A stretch of DNA of 64,000 bases from Arthrobacter sp. EM1 (lineage in GTDB: Bacteria > Actinomycetota > Actinomycetes > Actinomycetales > Micrococcaceae). Shown in pieces: positions 8,258 through 17,153 of the stretch (positions are counted from its first letter, which is position 1; each line of letters opens with the position of its first letter). The stretch spans positions 1,612,001-1,676,000 of the forward strand of contig NZ_CP124836.1 of assembly GCF_029964055.1 (NCBI RefSeq), in the 5' to 3' direction. The notes beneath the pieces are model-generated. The model was given only the letters and a program-made list of their open reading frames with translations, was not told the origin of the DNA and did no database searches. Made by a program: the position numbers and the translations under genes.

Positions 8258-10648
8258 ATGAGCGTCGATTCCTATTCGGCTTCTTCCGGAGAAGCCGGGA
8301 GCTATACCTCCCCGTTTGCGGGGCTTTCGCATTTCACCGACCAGGCAGCCCCGGGGGCCGAAGCTCCTTCCGAGGAGTCCGGTGACGCCTTGTTCGAAGC
8401 GATCTATTACACGGATTCCCCCTTTGGCGCCGAGGCTGACAGCGAAGCCGACGTCGAGCGGGAAACGGCTGAAGCACGCGATTTCCTCGAAACCCTCCAT
8501 GACGAGGAATTTGAGGACGCCCTCGAACAGCTGCTCAACGAGGGAGCCTCGCGTGTGCTGGCCGATGCCCAAGAATGGTCTGCGGCGCCGACGGATGCCG
8601 GAACCCGCGAGGCACTCGATGAGTGGATCGATCCGCTGACAAATGAATGGGAAAACTCGATCAACAGGATCGGCGGGGGCCTGGAAAATACCGATTTGAC
8701 CAGACTGAGCGAGCAGGAACTGGACGAGCTCCTGGACTCCCTGGAGCCGGCGCCCACCCTCGGATCGGAGGTCTTCGACAACTTTCTGGGAAAGCTGCTG
8801 CGAAAGGCGAAGTCCTTCATCAAGGAGAGGGTCCGCCAGGCAGGGAACTTCATCAAGAACCCGGTGAAGGGCGTTATCGACCTGGCGAAGAGCGGGCTGC
8901 AGACGATCAAAAGCGGCATCCAGACCATCGGCAAGCACCTGATCGGACCTATCCTCAACAGGCTCAAAGGAATCGGCTTGGCCCTGCTCAAGGGCGTGGT
9001 TAAGAAGCTGGCAGCCCCGCTGACCCGCTTGCTGCCCTCCTATGTGCGGCCGGCCGTGAAGATCCTTATGACCAAGCTTGGTCTTGACGAGGCAGGGGAG
9101 TTCCCGGCGACCGAAACCGAGGAAATTGCGGGGTCCGCCGGAGCGCTGGCACAGAATTTTGACACCGAACTTGTAAACCTGCTGTACCCGGTCGAATCCG
9201 CCGGTGAAGAATCCGGGGAATTCGACGAATCCGAATACATCGAGCCCGAGTTCGATGAGGCTGCCGGGCTGGATGATGCGCGCGCCCGGTTGGCCAGCGC
9301 GCTGAGCGAGCACACCGGAACCGAGCCGCCAACGGCCGAAATTGAACAGTTCCTGCCGGTTGTCCTTGCCATCCGGCCGCTGCTCAAGCTGGGACTGAAA
9401 CTCACCGGCGCCCGGGGGAAGCTCATCAACCTGATTGCCACTCCGCTGGCGAATCTGATCAAGGGGATGGTGGGACCGGAGGCGGCACGGCTCATCGCCA
9501 AGGCCGGGGTCGACGTCGGATTCACCGCCCTGGGCCTGGAGACAAGCCCGCAGCAGGAACAGACCCTGTCCGGGGAGGCCCTGGCCTCCACGGTAGAAGC
9601 GACGGCGATGGAAGTTCTCGACGAGATCACCGATGAAGCGCTCGAGGACCCCCTCCAGGTCAGCGCCGCGGTCCAGCGTGCGTTTTCGCGGGCCGCCGCG
9701 GCCTACCTGCCCGACCGGCTCCTGCGGGCAGATCTGCCCGAACGTGAATCTGCCGGCGCAGAGGGCTACTGGATCCTGATGCCGCGCTCGCTGCGGCCGC
9801 GGTACCGGTTCCGCAAATACTCGCAGGTCTTCGCCGTCCCGATCAGCCGGCAGCAGGCCCGGGCATTAAGATGGTCCGACGGCGGGACGATGGAAACGTA
9901 CCTGTTGGACCGGGGCGTTGACCGTTGGCCCGTACAGGCGGAGATCGACCTTTACGAGACGCTGCCGGGCACGATACCGGGCCACTTCACTCGAGACGAA
10001 GGGTTGCCTGCCGGCGAGCACCCGGTCGACAACGAATTCCAGCCCCTGACAGCGGAAGCCGCGGGCCTGCTGTTGCGGGAACCCGGGCTCGGACGCGCGC
10101 CGCTGGCGCTGCATCGATTCCCCCTGGCACAGCAGCCGGTGCCGGGACAGCGCTACTTCCGGATCCGCGCCGGGCAGCTGCCGGCACGCAAGAGCGCCCG
10201 GCCCAGACGACTGCTCGTCATTGACTGGGATCCGGCCGGCAGGCAACTGCGGATAGCGATCAGGCTCTCGGAGCGCCGGGCCCGGGCGCTGCTGGCATCC
10301 ATCCAACGCTCAGCCCCCTCGGGGCAGCGGGATCTGCCTGCCGTACTCTCGGAACTTCGTGCCATCTACCTTCCACACCTGACAACGAAAATCAGCCGAC
10401 GGCTGCTGCGCTCCTCCCTGGTGAGCGATCCTGCTGCAGCGAACCGGATCGCCGCAGCCATGGCAGCGTCAACGGGTACCGCAATCTCCAAATACCTGGT
10501 CCAGCGGGGCGCGCAGCTGGGCGCCGCCGTCGCGGACCCGGCCTCCGGCGTCACCCTCACCGTGACCTTCACATCGGTTACCGGACATCCGACAGCCGCC
10601 CTGCGGCCGCCAACCGTTTCGGCGAAGCCGGGATGGCACCATGTCTGA
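8258..10648 (+). CDS. Large unknown protein with acidic N-terminus and cationic amphipathic stretches
   Basis: I do not recognise this 796-aa protein. Residues 1-110 are Ser/Gly/Glu-rich and strongly acidic. Residues about 172-275 are a long run of Lys-rich amphipathic helix with short repeats (FLGKLLRKAKSF, SGLQTIKSGIQTIGKHLI, LLKGVVKKLAAPLTRLL), the character of membrane-active peptides. A second, more hydrophobic amphipathic block lies at about 365-425. The C-terminal half (505-796) looks globular and Arg-rich. There is no signal peptide. GGAGGTGGGAAA directly precedes the ATG, so translation should be strong. It opens the operon and overlaps the next gene by eight bases. A membrane-disrupting or scaffold protein is conceivable; nothing proves either. 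Confidence 0.7.
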   Translation: MSVDSYSASSGEAGSYTSPFAGLSHFTDQAAPGAEAPSEESGDALFEAIYYTDSPFGAEADSEADVERETAEARDFLETLHDEEFEDALEQLLNEGASRVLADAQEWSAAPTDAGTREALDEWIDPLTNEWENSINRIGGGLENTDLTRLSEQELDELLDSLEPAPTLGSEVFDNFLGKLLRKAKSFIKERVRQAGNFIKNPVKGVIDLAKSGLQTIKSGIQTIGKHLIGPILNRLKGIGLALLKGVVKKLAAPLTRLLPSYVRPAVKILMTKLGLDEAGEFPATETEEIAGSAGALAQNFDTELVNLLYPVESAGEESGEFDESEYIEPEFDEAAGLDDARARLASALSEHTGTEPPTAEIEQFLPVVLAIRPLLKLGLKLTGARGKLINLIATPLANLIKGMVGPEAARLIAKAGVDVGFTALGLETSPQQEQTLSGEALASTVEATAMEVLDEITDEALEDPLQVSAAVQRAFSRAAAAYLPDRLLRADLPERESAGAEGYWILMPRSLRPRYRFRKYSQVFAVPISRQQARALRWSDGGTMETYLLDRGVDRWPVQAEIDLYETLPGTIPGHFTRDEGLPAGEHPVDNEFQPLTAEAAGLLLREPGLGRAPLALHRFPLAQQPVPGQRYFRIRAGQLPARKSARPRRLLVIDWDPAGRQLRIAIRLSERRARALLASIQRSAPSGQRDLPAVLSELRAIYLPHLTTKISRRLLRSSLVSDPAAANRIAAAMAASTGTAISKYLVQRGAQLGAAVADPASGVTLTVTFTSVTGHPTAALRPPTVSAKPGWHHV

Positions 10649-11894
10649 TTCCAGTACCACCGCCGCGAGGGCGGCCCTCGGTGTCGAAATCCGGCACTGG
10701 CGCCGAGCGTGCGTCGATTTGGGCGACCTGGAGGTTTCGGCGTCACCGGCGGCGTGGAAGGAGCTCGAGTCTTACCTTGGCCTGAACCTCCGCCGGAGCC
10801 TGACCTCCGTCGTTGTTCGCCTCACCGCCCACGCTGATCGTGCCCTCTTTTCGCTCAAGGCCGCCGAGACCGTTGGCGAACTCGCCGCCGTTAGGTCGGA
10901 GTTGCTGATCCTGCGGCGGCGCTATAGCCGGGCCGAAGCTGTCATCGATTTCTACGGCGACGCAGTCAACACCCGGACAAATCCGGTCGTGGCATCGGTG
11001 CTGCGGGGCCTTGACGCGCTTGCCGTTTACAGCATGGACCAGGTTCTCCGGCCGTTGAACATCGACACTCCGCCGGCGCTTTGCTATCTGGACAAGGGCT
11101 TGGGCGCCTCCATCCTGCGTGCCGGGGCGCGGCTGTGGGATTCCTCCCTGTCGCCGGCCGCTGCCATCAAGATCACCAGGCACAACCTCTGGCAGCCGAC
11201 TTCCCTGGTCCACGAGACCGGTCACCAGGTGGCACACCTGACAGGGTGGACGACGGAACTGGGCACAGCACTCTACAAGGCCTTGGCACCGCACAACACA
11301 CTGGTGGCCGAAGTATGGCGGGCCTGGGCTGCGGAGGTGGCCGGCGACGTGTACGCCTTTGCCTTGCTGGGCTACGCGCCGGTACCAGCGCTGGCGACGG
11401 TTGTTGACGGCCCTGCCCAGCTCGTCTATCGCATGCTCCCGGGCGATCCGCACCCCATATCGGCGCTGCGGGTCCAGTTTAATGTGGCGCTCTGCCGCTC
11501 CTGGTACGGAGCCGGGCCCTGGGACGTGCTGGGCGCCGGGTGGCTGGCCCGGTACCCGCTGGGACAGGCTCCCCGCGAGGTTGCCGAGATCATGGCCGAG
11601 AGCATGCCCCTGCTGCCGACCATCGTGGATGTGTGCACGCGCCAACCGATGCAGGCATTCCACGGCGTTCCGCTTGCTGCGCTCGCAGACCCTCGGCGGC
11701 TGTCCCCGGCCGAACTCGACCGCTTGGCCCAGCGGTCAGGGGACTCGCTTTACACCTCGAACCATCTGCAGCGGTTGGAGCCGCTGCGGATATTGGCCTT
11801 GAGCGTACTCCGCGGCCTCGAGTCCCAAAACACGCCAACCGAAATGCGAACGTGGCTGAGCCGCCTCGGCGGCGAGCGGCCCATCGCCGCATAA
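10641..11894 (+). CDS. Putative zinc metallopeptidase (HETGH) of the unknown operon
   Basis: The 417-aa product carries LVHETGHQVAH, an HExxH zinc motif at residues 191-195, followed by WAAEVAGDVYAF, whose Glu232 (or Glu224) could be the third ligand. The distance from the motif is larger than in M1/M61 enzymes and I cannot name a peptidase family. The N-terminal 160 residues are helical. No signal peptide or membrane helix is seen. Translation is coupled to the preceding gene (8-bp overlap) and the next ORF follows after 17 bp, so it is a core member of the operon. The motif is clear; catalytic activity is inferred. Confidence 0.7.
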   Translation: MSDSSTTAARAALGVEIRHWRRACVDLGDLEVSASPAAWKELESYLGLNLRRSLTSVVVRLTAHADRALFSLKAAETVGELAAVRSELLILRRRYSRAEAVIDFYGDAVNTRTNPVVASVLRGLDALAVYSMDQVLRPLNIDTPPALCYLDKGLGASILRAGARLWDSSLSPAAAIKITRHNLWQPTSLVHETGHQVAHLTGWTTELGTALYKALAPHNTLVAEVWRAWAAEVAGDVYAFALLGYAPVPALATVVDGPAQLVYRMLPGDPHPISALRVQFNVALCRSWYGAGPWDVLGAGWLARYPLGQAPREVAEIMAESMPLLPTIVDVCTRQPMQAFHGVPLAALADPRRLSPAELDRLAQRSGDSLYTSNHLQRLEPLRILALSVLRGLESQNTPTEMRTWLSRLGGERPIAA

Positions 11895-11911
11895 GCAGGA
11901 GAGATGACACC

Positions 11912-12481
11912 ATGACCGAGCAATACACCCCGCAGGGATCTGCCGAGCAGTTCGCGCAGAACGTCGCCCAATTGGTCAGCGCCTTCGGACGCGGCCCGCA
12001 GCAGGAGCTCCGGCCGGAGCAGCAGCAACTCATTTTGCAGTTCCGCGCCCTCCGCAACGGTCTGGGAAACTTCGGTCGGCACGGGGAAACCCCGGACAAG
12101 GCGATCCTCGCATCCCCTGATATCAGTCCCGGCGATGCACGGAACGCACGCTACACCTTGACCTTCGTCGAGGCACTGCCAAGCCGCGCGGCCAGCATCC
12201 TGCTGCGCTACCCGCATCCGCCGTTCGAGTCGTTCTACTCCGTAGGCGACGTCGACAACGAGTACTGGGAACTTGTCATCGCGGACCCGGAGGTGGCTTC
12301 CGTTGAAGTCTGGGATGCCCATGGCGAGCCGCTAGCCGTGGGAGTCCCGCACTTCCACGACAAGGGCAGGAACCGCAGCAAACAAAAGACCTCGGTCACC
12401 GGCCGCCCGGTCCCGTCCAGCCCAGTATCCGAGACTCCCTCCCGCCGCCAGCCCGGCGGCTCAGCCACCGTGAAGGACTAG
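11912..12481 (+). CDS. Unknown 189-aa protein of the operon
   Basis: No family is recognised. Residues 1-60 are Gln-rich and helical; about 75-145 look like a beta-sandwich (RYTLTFVEALPS, ELVIADPEVASVEVWDAHGE); the last 40 residues are a Ser/Pro/Arg-rich disordered tail. The middle part could be an accessory or carbohydrate-recognition-like fold, but no motif supports more than that. The ATG at 11912 has AGGAGA eight bases upstream. The gene sits 17 bp after the metallopeptidase gene and two bases before the next gene. Confidence 0.65.
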   Translation: MTEQYTPQGSAEQFAQNVAQLVSAFGRGPQQELRPEQQQLILQFRALRNGLGNFGRHGETPDKAILASPDISPGDARNARYTLTFVEALPSRAASILLRYPHPPFESFYSVGDVDNEYWELVIADPEVASVEVWDAHGEPLAVGVPHFHDKGRNRSKQKTSVTGRPVPSSPVSETPSRRQPGGSATVKD

Positions 12482-12483
12482 CC

Positions 12484-13827
12484 ATGTTCCGGACATTAGT
12501 CGGACTAATCCCCGATCCAGTTTCACCAGCGCCCGCATGGAAACTTGAAGAAAAGGCCAACGCCGTAATGGCCGTCCACCCGCTGCAGCTCAGCAGATGG
12601 CTGGAAGAAGTGTGGTCTCAAGGCGGAATTGCCAACCCTGCCTGGCAGGCGATCCTCGGCGGCGGAGGTTCGGTGCCGGTGCCGTTGGGGGATCCGGACG
12701 CCGTTACCAAGACCACGCTGCCCCAGTTGCTTCGCGATACCCTGCTTTCCGGCATTGACCCGGCGCCAGGTTCGCCAACTCCGTTGCAGCCCTACAACCC
12801 AACATCCGCATTTCAGAAGCTGACGCCCCCGCCGGTATGGGAGAACCTGCTCTACGCCTACTTGGTGGAAGCGACCGGCGTTTTCGAGATCCTGGGCGAA
12901 GTGGTGCGGCGCTACGCATGGGGTGAGAGCCTTCCGGCGCCCAGTGTGGATACCCTGGTTTGGGCACGGAATACCGAGCAGCTGTTCTTCCGCGATCCAC
13001 CGCTTTTCGGAATGGGCGGGCTGATGACCAGCCAGCTGCGGCCGGACGCCAGCATCAACCGGCGCAACATCTATTGGCGAATGTTTGGGCTGGACCTGCC
13101 GCACGCTCCAACGAAGGCCGTGGAAGGCCAGCCCTGGAAGCTCAACATCGGCACCGCCGGCAACACCAGATTCCTTGAACTATGGAACGAACTGCTCAGG
13201 CAGGTCTGGATGGGCATCGAAAATGACAGAAACTCCTCGGGCTCCAATTCCACGGATCCCACGTATATCGGCTACCTTTGCCAAACCATCGGCGAAATGC
13301 TGCAGCTCCGACGGCGCGGCGGAATGGTTTCTCAGGAGGAATTTGCCTACGTCACAATGCTCAGCTGGTTCCACCTGACCGTTGAATACGATACGTCACT
13401 GGTCGTGGACCTGCATGCCAATGCCGGTGGGCTGGGGAATGCAGCCGACCGGCTGTCGGCCATCGGCAAAGTGGTGGGGATCGCCCCCTCGAGGCAGGCG
13501 CGTGAGCTGTTCGAACTCGCAGACCTCGTGTCCACCCTGATGTGGCTCATCGAATTGGGCATGTTCAACGCCACGGACAAGGCGACACTGCTCTACAAGA
13601 AGGACGGCGTGGCCAACCCGAAGATTGCCGAAACCATGAACCGCATCATCGACCTCTGGCAATCGGGCACCGGCGAGCGGGTCAAGGACCTGGCGATCAC
13701 CACCCGCCGCCCCCAACTTGACCTGCGTTCAGCGCAGCCCACCAGGCTCCCGGGCCCCGGGGCTTCCGTTCCAGTGACGGTCCCGTCTAGTAATGGAAAC
13801 CGGGCCCCAGCCGGGCCCCGGCTCTGA
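12484..13827 (+). CDS. Unknown 447-aa protein of the operon
   Basis: No domain is recognised. The protein is mainly helical with many Trp residues (WLEEVWSQGG, WARNTEQLFF, RRNIYWRMFGL) and ends in a Pro/Ser-rich tail of about 40 residues. No signal peptide is present, and the more hydrophobic segments (LSWFHLTVEYD, LADLVSTLMWLIEL) look like buried helices rather than membrane spans. AAGGAC precedes the ATG, and the gene begins two bases after its upstream neighbour, so it should be translated from the same mRNA. Function unknown. Confidence 0.65.
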   Translation: MFRTLVGLIPDPVSPAPAWKLEEKANAVMAVHPLQLSRWLEEVWSQGGIANPAWQAILGGGGSVPVPLGDPDAVTKTTLPQLLRDTLLSGIDPAPGSPTPLQPYNPTSAFQKLTPPPVWENLLYAYLVEATGVFEILGEVVRRYAWGESLPAPSVDTLVWARNTEQLFFRDPPLFGMGGLMTSQLRPDASINRRNIYWRMFGLDLPHAPTKAVEGQPWKLNIGTAGNTRFLELWNELLRQVWMGIENDRNSSGSNSTDPTYIGYLCQTIGEMLQLRRRGGMVSQEEFAYVTMLSWFHLTVEYDTSLVVDLHANAGGLGNAADRLSAIGKVVGIAPSRQARELFELADLVSTLMWLIELGMFNATDKATLLYKKDGVANPKIAETMNRIIDLWQSGTGERVKDLAITTRRPQLDLRSAQPTRLPGPGASVPVTVPSSNGNRAPAGPRL

Positions 13828-13841
13828 GCGAAAGAACGACC

Positions 13842-16800
13842 ATGGAAAAGCTTGAAATGTCCAGCATATTTGCGCCCCCGGCGCATCTGGTCCCGGACGT
13901 TGGCACCGAGTCATGGCCCACTCCAAGCGTGTTCTCCCTCCCAGACGGGGGCAGCGAAACGTCATGGGATGAGACAACCGACGAATATGCCGACGAATAT
14001 GCCGGCCAGACAGAATGGAACGAGAGTACCGGCGAAGCGGCCTGGAATGAGCTTGGCTGGGACGAAACCGCCGACGAGTCAACGGACGAGGCCGCTGATG
14101 AATTCGCCGACGAGGCAACGGACGAGGCCGCTGATCAATTCGCCGACGAGGCAACGGACGAGGCCGCTGATCAATTCGCCGACGGCGCCGGGGAACTGGG
14201 CGGTCAGGCGCAGGAAAACGGCGAGGTTGAGGAATCCGAACTTGCCTCAATGCTCGCAGCAGAGCCGCTGCTGACAGGCCAGCATCATGAGGGATTCGAA
14301 ACCGGACTTGTACTGGTCCCGAGCCCCGGCAATCAAGGGAAGGGGGAAGAGCATTGGGACCCGCACAACACCGGAGTCCCCATTTACGCGACCGGCGCCG
14401 GCGTCCGGAAGGAAAAGCTCTCCAGGAACTTCACCGTGGGCGAACTCGCCTCCAGCGGGGGCCGGGCCGATGACCGGGCGAGGATTTCCGCGGAGCTTGT
14501 GACAGCGCTCCAGGCCATCCGTGACCGGGCGGCCCGGCCAGTTAAGATCACATCGGGATACCGTTCCTGGGCCCGGAACGTTGCGGTCTACCGCAGAGCT
14601 GGGAAGAGCCCAACGCTCAGCCGCCACTGCAGCGGCCAAGCGGCGGACATCAAGATCGCCGGCCTGAACGGAATGCAGATCGCGAAGCTGGCGCTCGACG
14701 CCTGCGGTGAAGGAATCGGCGTCGGCATCGGCGGGAACTTCGCGCACGTTGACGTGCGCGGCTCCTGGGCCAAATGGACTTACTTCAGCGGCGACAAGAA
14801 CCGCAAGGCGCTCGCGGAAATCGAAAGCTACAGGCGGCACCGGAAATCCGCACCGCCGCGGCCACTACCGCCAGTCCATCCGGGAACCGCATCAGATGTG
14901 GCGGCCGGCAGGCTGGTCGTTAATGAGTTGCCCCTACTGGCATCACACGCGGGCACGCATCCCGATCTTGTGCTGAAGTGGAATGCCATGACCCGCCCGT
15001 CCGTCGTCGACGTGGTAGTGCACCTGCATGGGCACACGCCCAGCGGATATGCCCTGAACATCGCGAAGGAGAAGGAGCCGTTCAGCGGGCTGGACATCGC
15101 AAACCCGGAGCAGCCGGGCGGACCTGCCCGGACCCGACCGACGCTCTTGGTGTTGCCGCGCGGCAACCACGCCCCCCGGACCAAGGCCGGGCACAACAAC
15201 CAGCGCTATACCTTTCCGGCGCTGACCCAAGCGGGTGGGCTCCAAGCCCTTGTAGCGGCCGCCCTTGAGAGATTCACCGCGAGCACGGGCGCCACGGTGG
15301 CGGTGGACAGGCTGATCCTTACGGCGCATTCCGGCGGCGGGGCGGCGCTGATGTCAATCCTTGACCACAACAACCCGCACGAGATTTACACGTTCGATGC
15401 CCTCTACACCGACCCGGCACGGTTGATCGGCTGGGCCCAGCGCCGAATGGCGGCCGGAACGGGCGCCCTCCGTGTTATCTACCGGCCAGGGGAGCAAACG
15501 GCCCGACACAGCGAGGCCGTGCACGCAGCCCTTCGGAATACCGCCTCGCCCAGCTTCCGGGTCGAAGGCACCAGGGTCAGCCATGGCAACATTCCCCGCC
15601 ATTTCGGCTGGAGATTCCTGGTGGATCCGTCCGCTGATGTACCGGACGTTGTGAAGCTGGCGGCGGGCAGCATCCTCCCGGAAGCGCCCGCCGCCGAATG
15701 GACAACGGTCGGGGAGAGGGACGAAGCCGCGTTCACGGATGAATCAGCGTATCTGGACGAGGCGCTTTACGCGGACGAGGGCGCTGAAGTTGAAGAAATG
15801 CAGTCGCTGCCGGCGATGGAGGCAGTGGAGGGAGCCGAATCGGTGGAGGCATCGGAGTCCTTTGACGAAGCGGGTCCTTTCGCACTGGAGGCTGCACCCT
15901 TCGCTTTATTGGAGGCGCCCTCACCCCGGGCTCCGGTATGTGGCGCGCTGCGGGGCGACGAACCCAAGTTTCGGCTAGGCGGTGCATCAACGAAGGAGGG
16001 GGTGGCAGAACCCCGGACCACCCAGGACCCGCGCGTCTACGGAGTTCAACTCTGGGACTACAAGGTCAATGACTATGCCTTGCGCGCCAGGCACCTTCAG
16101 GCTCTGCAAATCCTGGTGGCAAAGATCGCCGCCGATGTTCGCTCGGGCCGCTTCTCCGACGCCGGGTGGAAAATCAGCGTCGATGGTTTTGCCTCGAGAA
16201 CGGGCAACGTTGATCACAACCTGAGTCTTTCGTTTTGGCGGATGACGACGGTGGCGCGTTGCCTGGAATGTCTGCTGGCCGCGGCCGGCATTCCGCCGGG
16301 ACGAGTGACCATGGGGGACCAGCGCGGGTTGGGTTTCCAAGACGCGGTCCCCAACGTCGAGGACCCGCGCAGGCGCCTTGTGCAGGTATCAGTTCACCCG
16401 CCGGGGCTCAGGCCCCCGCCCGTGCGGCCATCGTCGGATCGTTTCGAGATCTGTTTCACCTCGCTGAAGAACCAGGTCCAGTCCCTGCCGATACCCGGAA
16501 CGGCGGGTATGCTCGGTGTCGCTCGAACCACCGCAGCGTACCGGATACGTGATATCCAGACCCGCCAGGTACAGGCATACAGCTATACGGGACTCGGATT
16601 TATGCTGCAGGTTCCGGTGGACAAAATCATCCCCGCAGGGGTCAAAAAGCGCCTACCCAAACCGTTGCTGGATATGATCGGAAAGCTCCTGGCCAAGGTG
16701 GTACCCGGCGGGGGCAAACCCGGGACGGGCACCTGTACGCCTTTTGGCGTGTTCGTCTTTCCGACGCCGGACCCGGTACGCATTCCTGGCCCCGTTATCG

Positions 16801-17075
16801 GCGTTCGTTCGTTCGCCGGCGACGCCGACCTGATGGTACCGGCACCGGGACTGGGGAACGTGCAGATCCGGTTCAACAATTCGATCTTTCGTCTGCACAG
16901 CAAGGCCCTCGTCAATCCGGACCCGCTTGAGGTCAACGTATCGCGGGCGCTCTCCGCCAAGGCGATTATTGGCACACAGGGCACCGCCACGATGGTCGGC
17001 CCGGTCTCTCACGAGGACAGCAGCGAGATGGAGGCAGGGCTGGACGTTGCCGAAGGCATCTTCGCGGAACACTAG
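13842..17075 (+). CDS. Multidomain M15 peptidase / hydrolase-like / OmpA-like protein with acidic repeats
   Basis: This 1077-aa protein combines several parts. Residues 1-135 are very acidic, including three 12-residue repeats (DEATDEAADQFA type). Residues about 190-310 are an M15-type D,D-peptidase with SRHCSGQAAD (His262, Asp269) and HVD (His302, Asp304). About 385-590 resembles an alpha/beta hydrolase with a TAHSGGG nucleophile elbow (Ser497). A second acidic linker (630-690) precedes an OmpA-like peptidoglycan-binding domain (about 734-853, with DGFASRTG and PNVEDPRRRLVQVSVH). The last 220 residues are unassigned. No signal peptide is visible although the M15 and OmpA parts both point to peptidoglycan. 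It ends the operon. Confidence 0.75.
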   Translation: MEKLEMSSIFAPPAHLVPDVGTESWPTPSVFSLPDGGSETSWDETTDEYADEYAGQTEWNESTGEAAWNELGWDETADESTDEAADEFADEATDEAADQFADEATDEAADQFADGAGELGGQAQENGEVEESELASMLAAEPLLTGQHHEGFETGLVLVPSPGNQGKGEEHWDPHNTGVPIYATGAGVRKEKLSRNFTVGELASSGGRADDRARISAELVTALQAIRDRAARPVKITSGYRSWARNVAVYRRAGKSPTLSRHCSGQAADIKIAGLNGMQIAKLALDACGEGIGVGIGGNFAHVDVRGSWAKWTYFSGDKNRKALAEIESYRRHRKSAPPRPLPPVHPGTASDVAAGRLVVNELPLLASHAGTHPDLVLKWNAMTRPSVVDVVVHLHGHTPSGYALNIAKEKEPFSGLDIANPEQPGGPARTRPTLLVLPRGNHAPRTKAGHNNQRYTFPALTQAGGLQALVAAALERFTASTGATVAVDRLILTAHSGGGAALMSILDHNNPHEIYTFDALYTDPARLIGWAQRRMAAGTGALRVIYRPGEQTARHSEAVHAALRNTASPSFRVEGTRVSHGNIPRHFGWRFLVDPSADVPDVVKLAAGSILPEAPAAEWTTVGERDEAAFTDESAYLDEALYADEGAEVEEMQSLPAMEAVEGAESVEASESFDEAGPFALEAAPFALLEAPSPRAPVCGALRGDEPKFRLGGASTKEGVAEPRTTQDPRVYGVQLWDYKVNDYALRARHLQALQILVAKIAADVRSGRFSDAGWKISVDGFASRTGNVDHNLSLSFWRMTTVARCLECLLAAAGIPPGRVTMGDQRGLGFQDAVPNVEDPRRRLVQVSVHPPGLRPPPVRPSSDRFEICFTSLKNQVQSLPIPGTAGMLGVARTTAAYRIRDIQTRQVQAYSYTGLGFMLQVPVDKIIPAGVKKRLPKPLLDMIGKLLAKVVPGGGKPGTGTCTPFGVFVFPTPDPVRIPGPVIGVRSFAGDADLMVPAPGLGNVQIRFNNSIFRLHSKALVNPDPLEVNVSRALSAKAIIGTQGTATMVGPVSHEDSSEMEAGLDVAEGIFAEH
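14081..14184 (+). repeat. 36-bp tandem repeat coding for acidic 12-residue units
   Basis: Three in-frame units of 36 bp begin at 14081, 14117 and 14153 (each opening AACGGACGAGGCCGCTGAT) and encode TDEAAD(E/Q)FADEA-like repeats. They differ by only a few bases, so they are recent or conversion-maintained and prone to change in copy number. Confidence 0.85.
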
Positions 17076-17153
17076 ATACTCCGCTCGTTCCGCAACGCAC
17101 GGCGGGCGGAACATTGGATCTGAAGCGCACGCAGCAGTGGTTCCGAGCGTGGG

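Noticed and set aside
8310-8326. The sequence CCCCGTTTGCGGGGCT near the start of the 796-aa gene, identical to one upstream of kdp
   Set aside because: Within the gene it encodes PFAGL in frame; the match is most likely chance in GC-rich DNA.
7820-9313. 497-codon minus-strand ORF opposite the start of the unknown operon
   Set aside because: It lacks a domain and runs through the SARP promoter; the plus-strand gene has a strong ribosome site and neighbours with coupled starts.
8258-17075. Contractile injection system or prophage
   Set aside because: No sheath, tube, baseplate, AAA+ ATPase, terminase or capsid-like protein is present, so the operon was not called as either.
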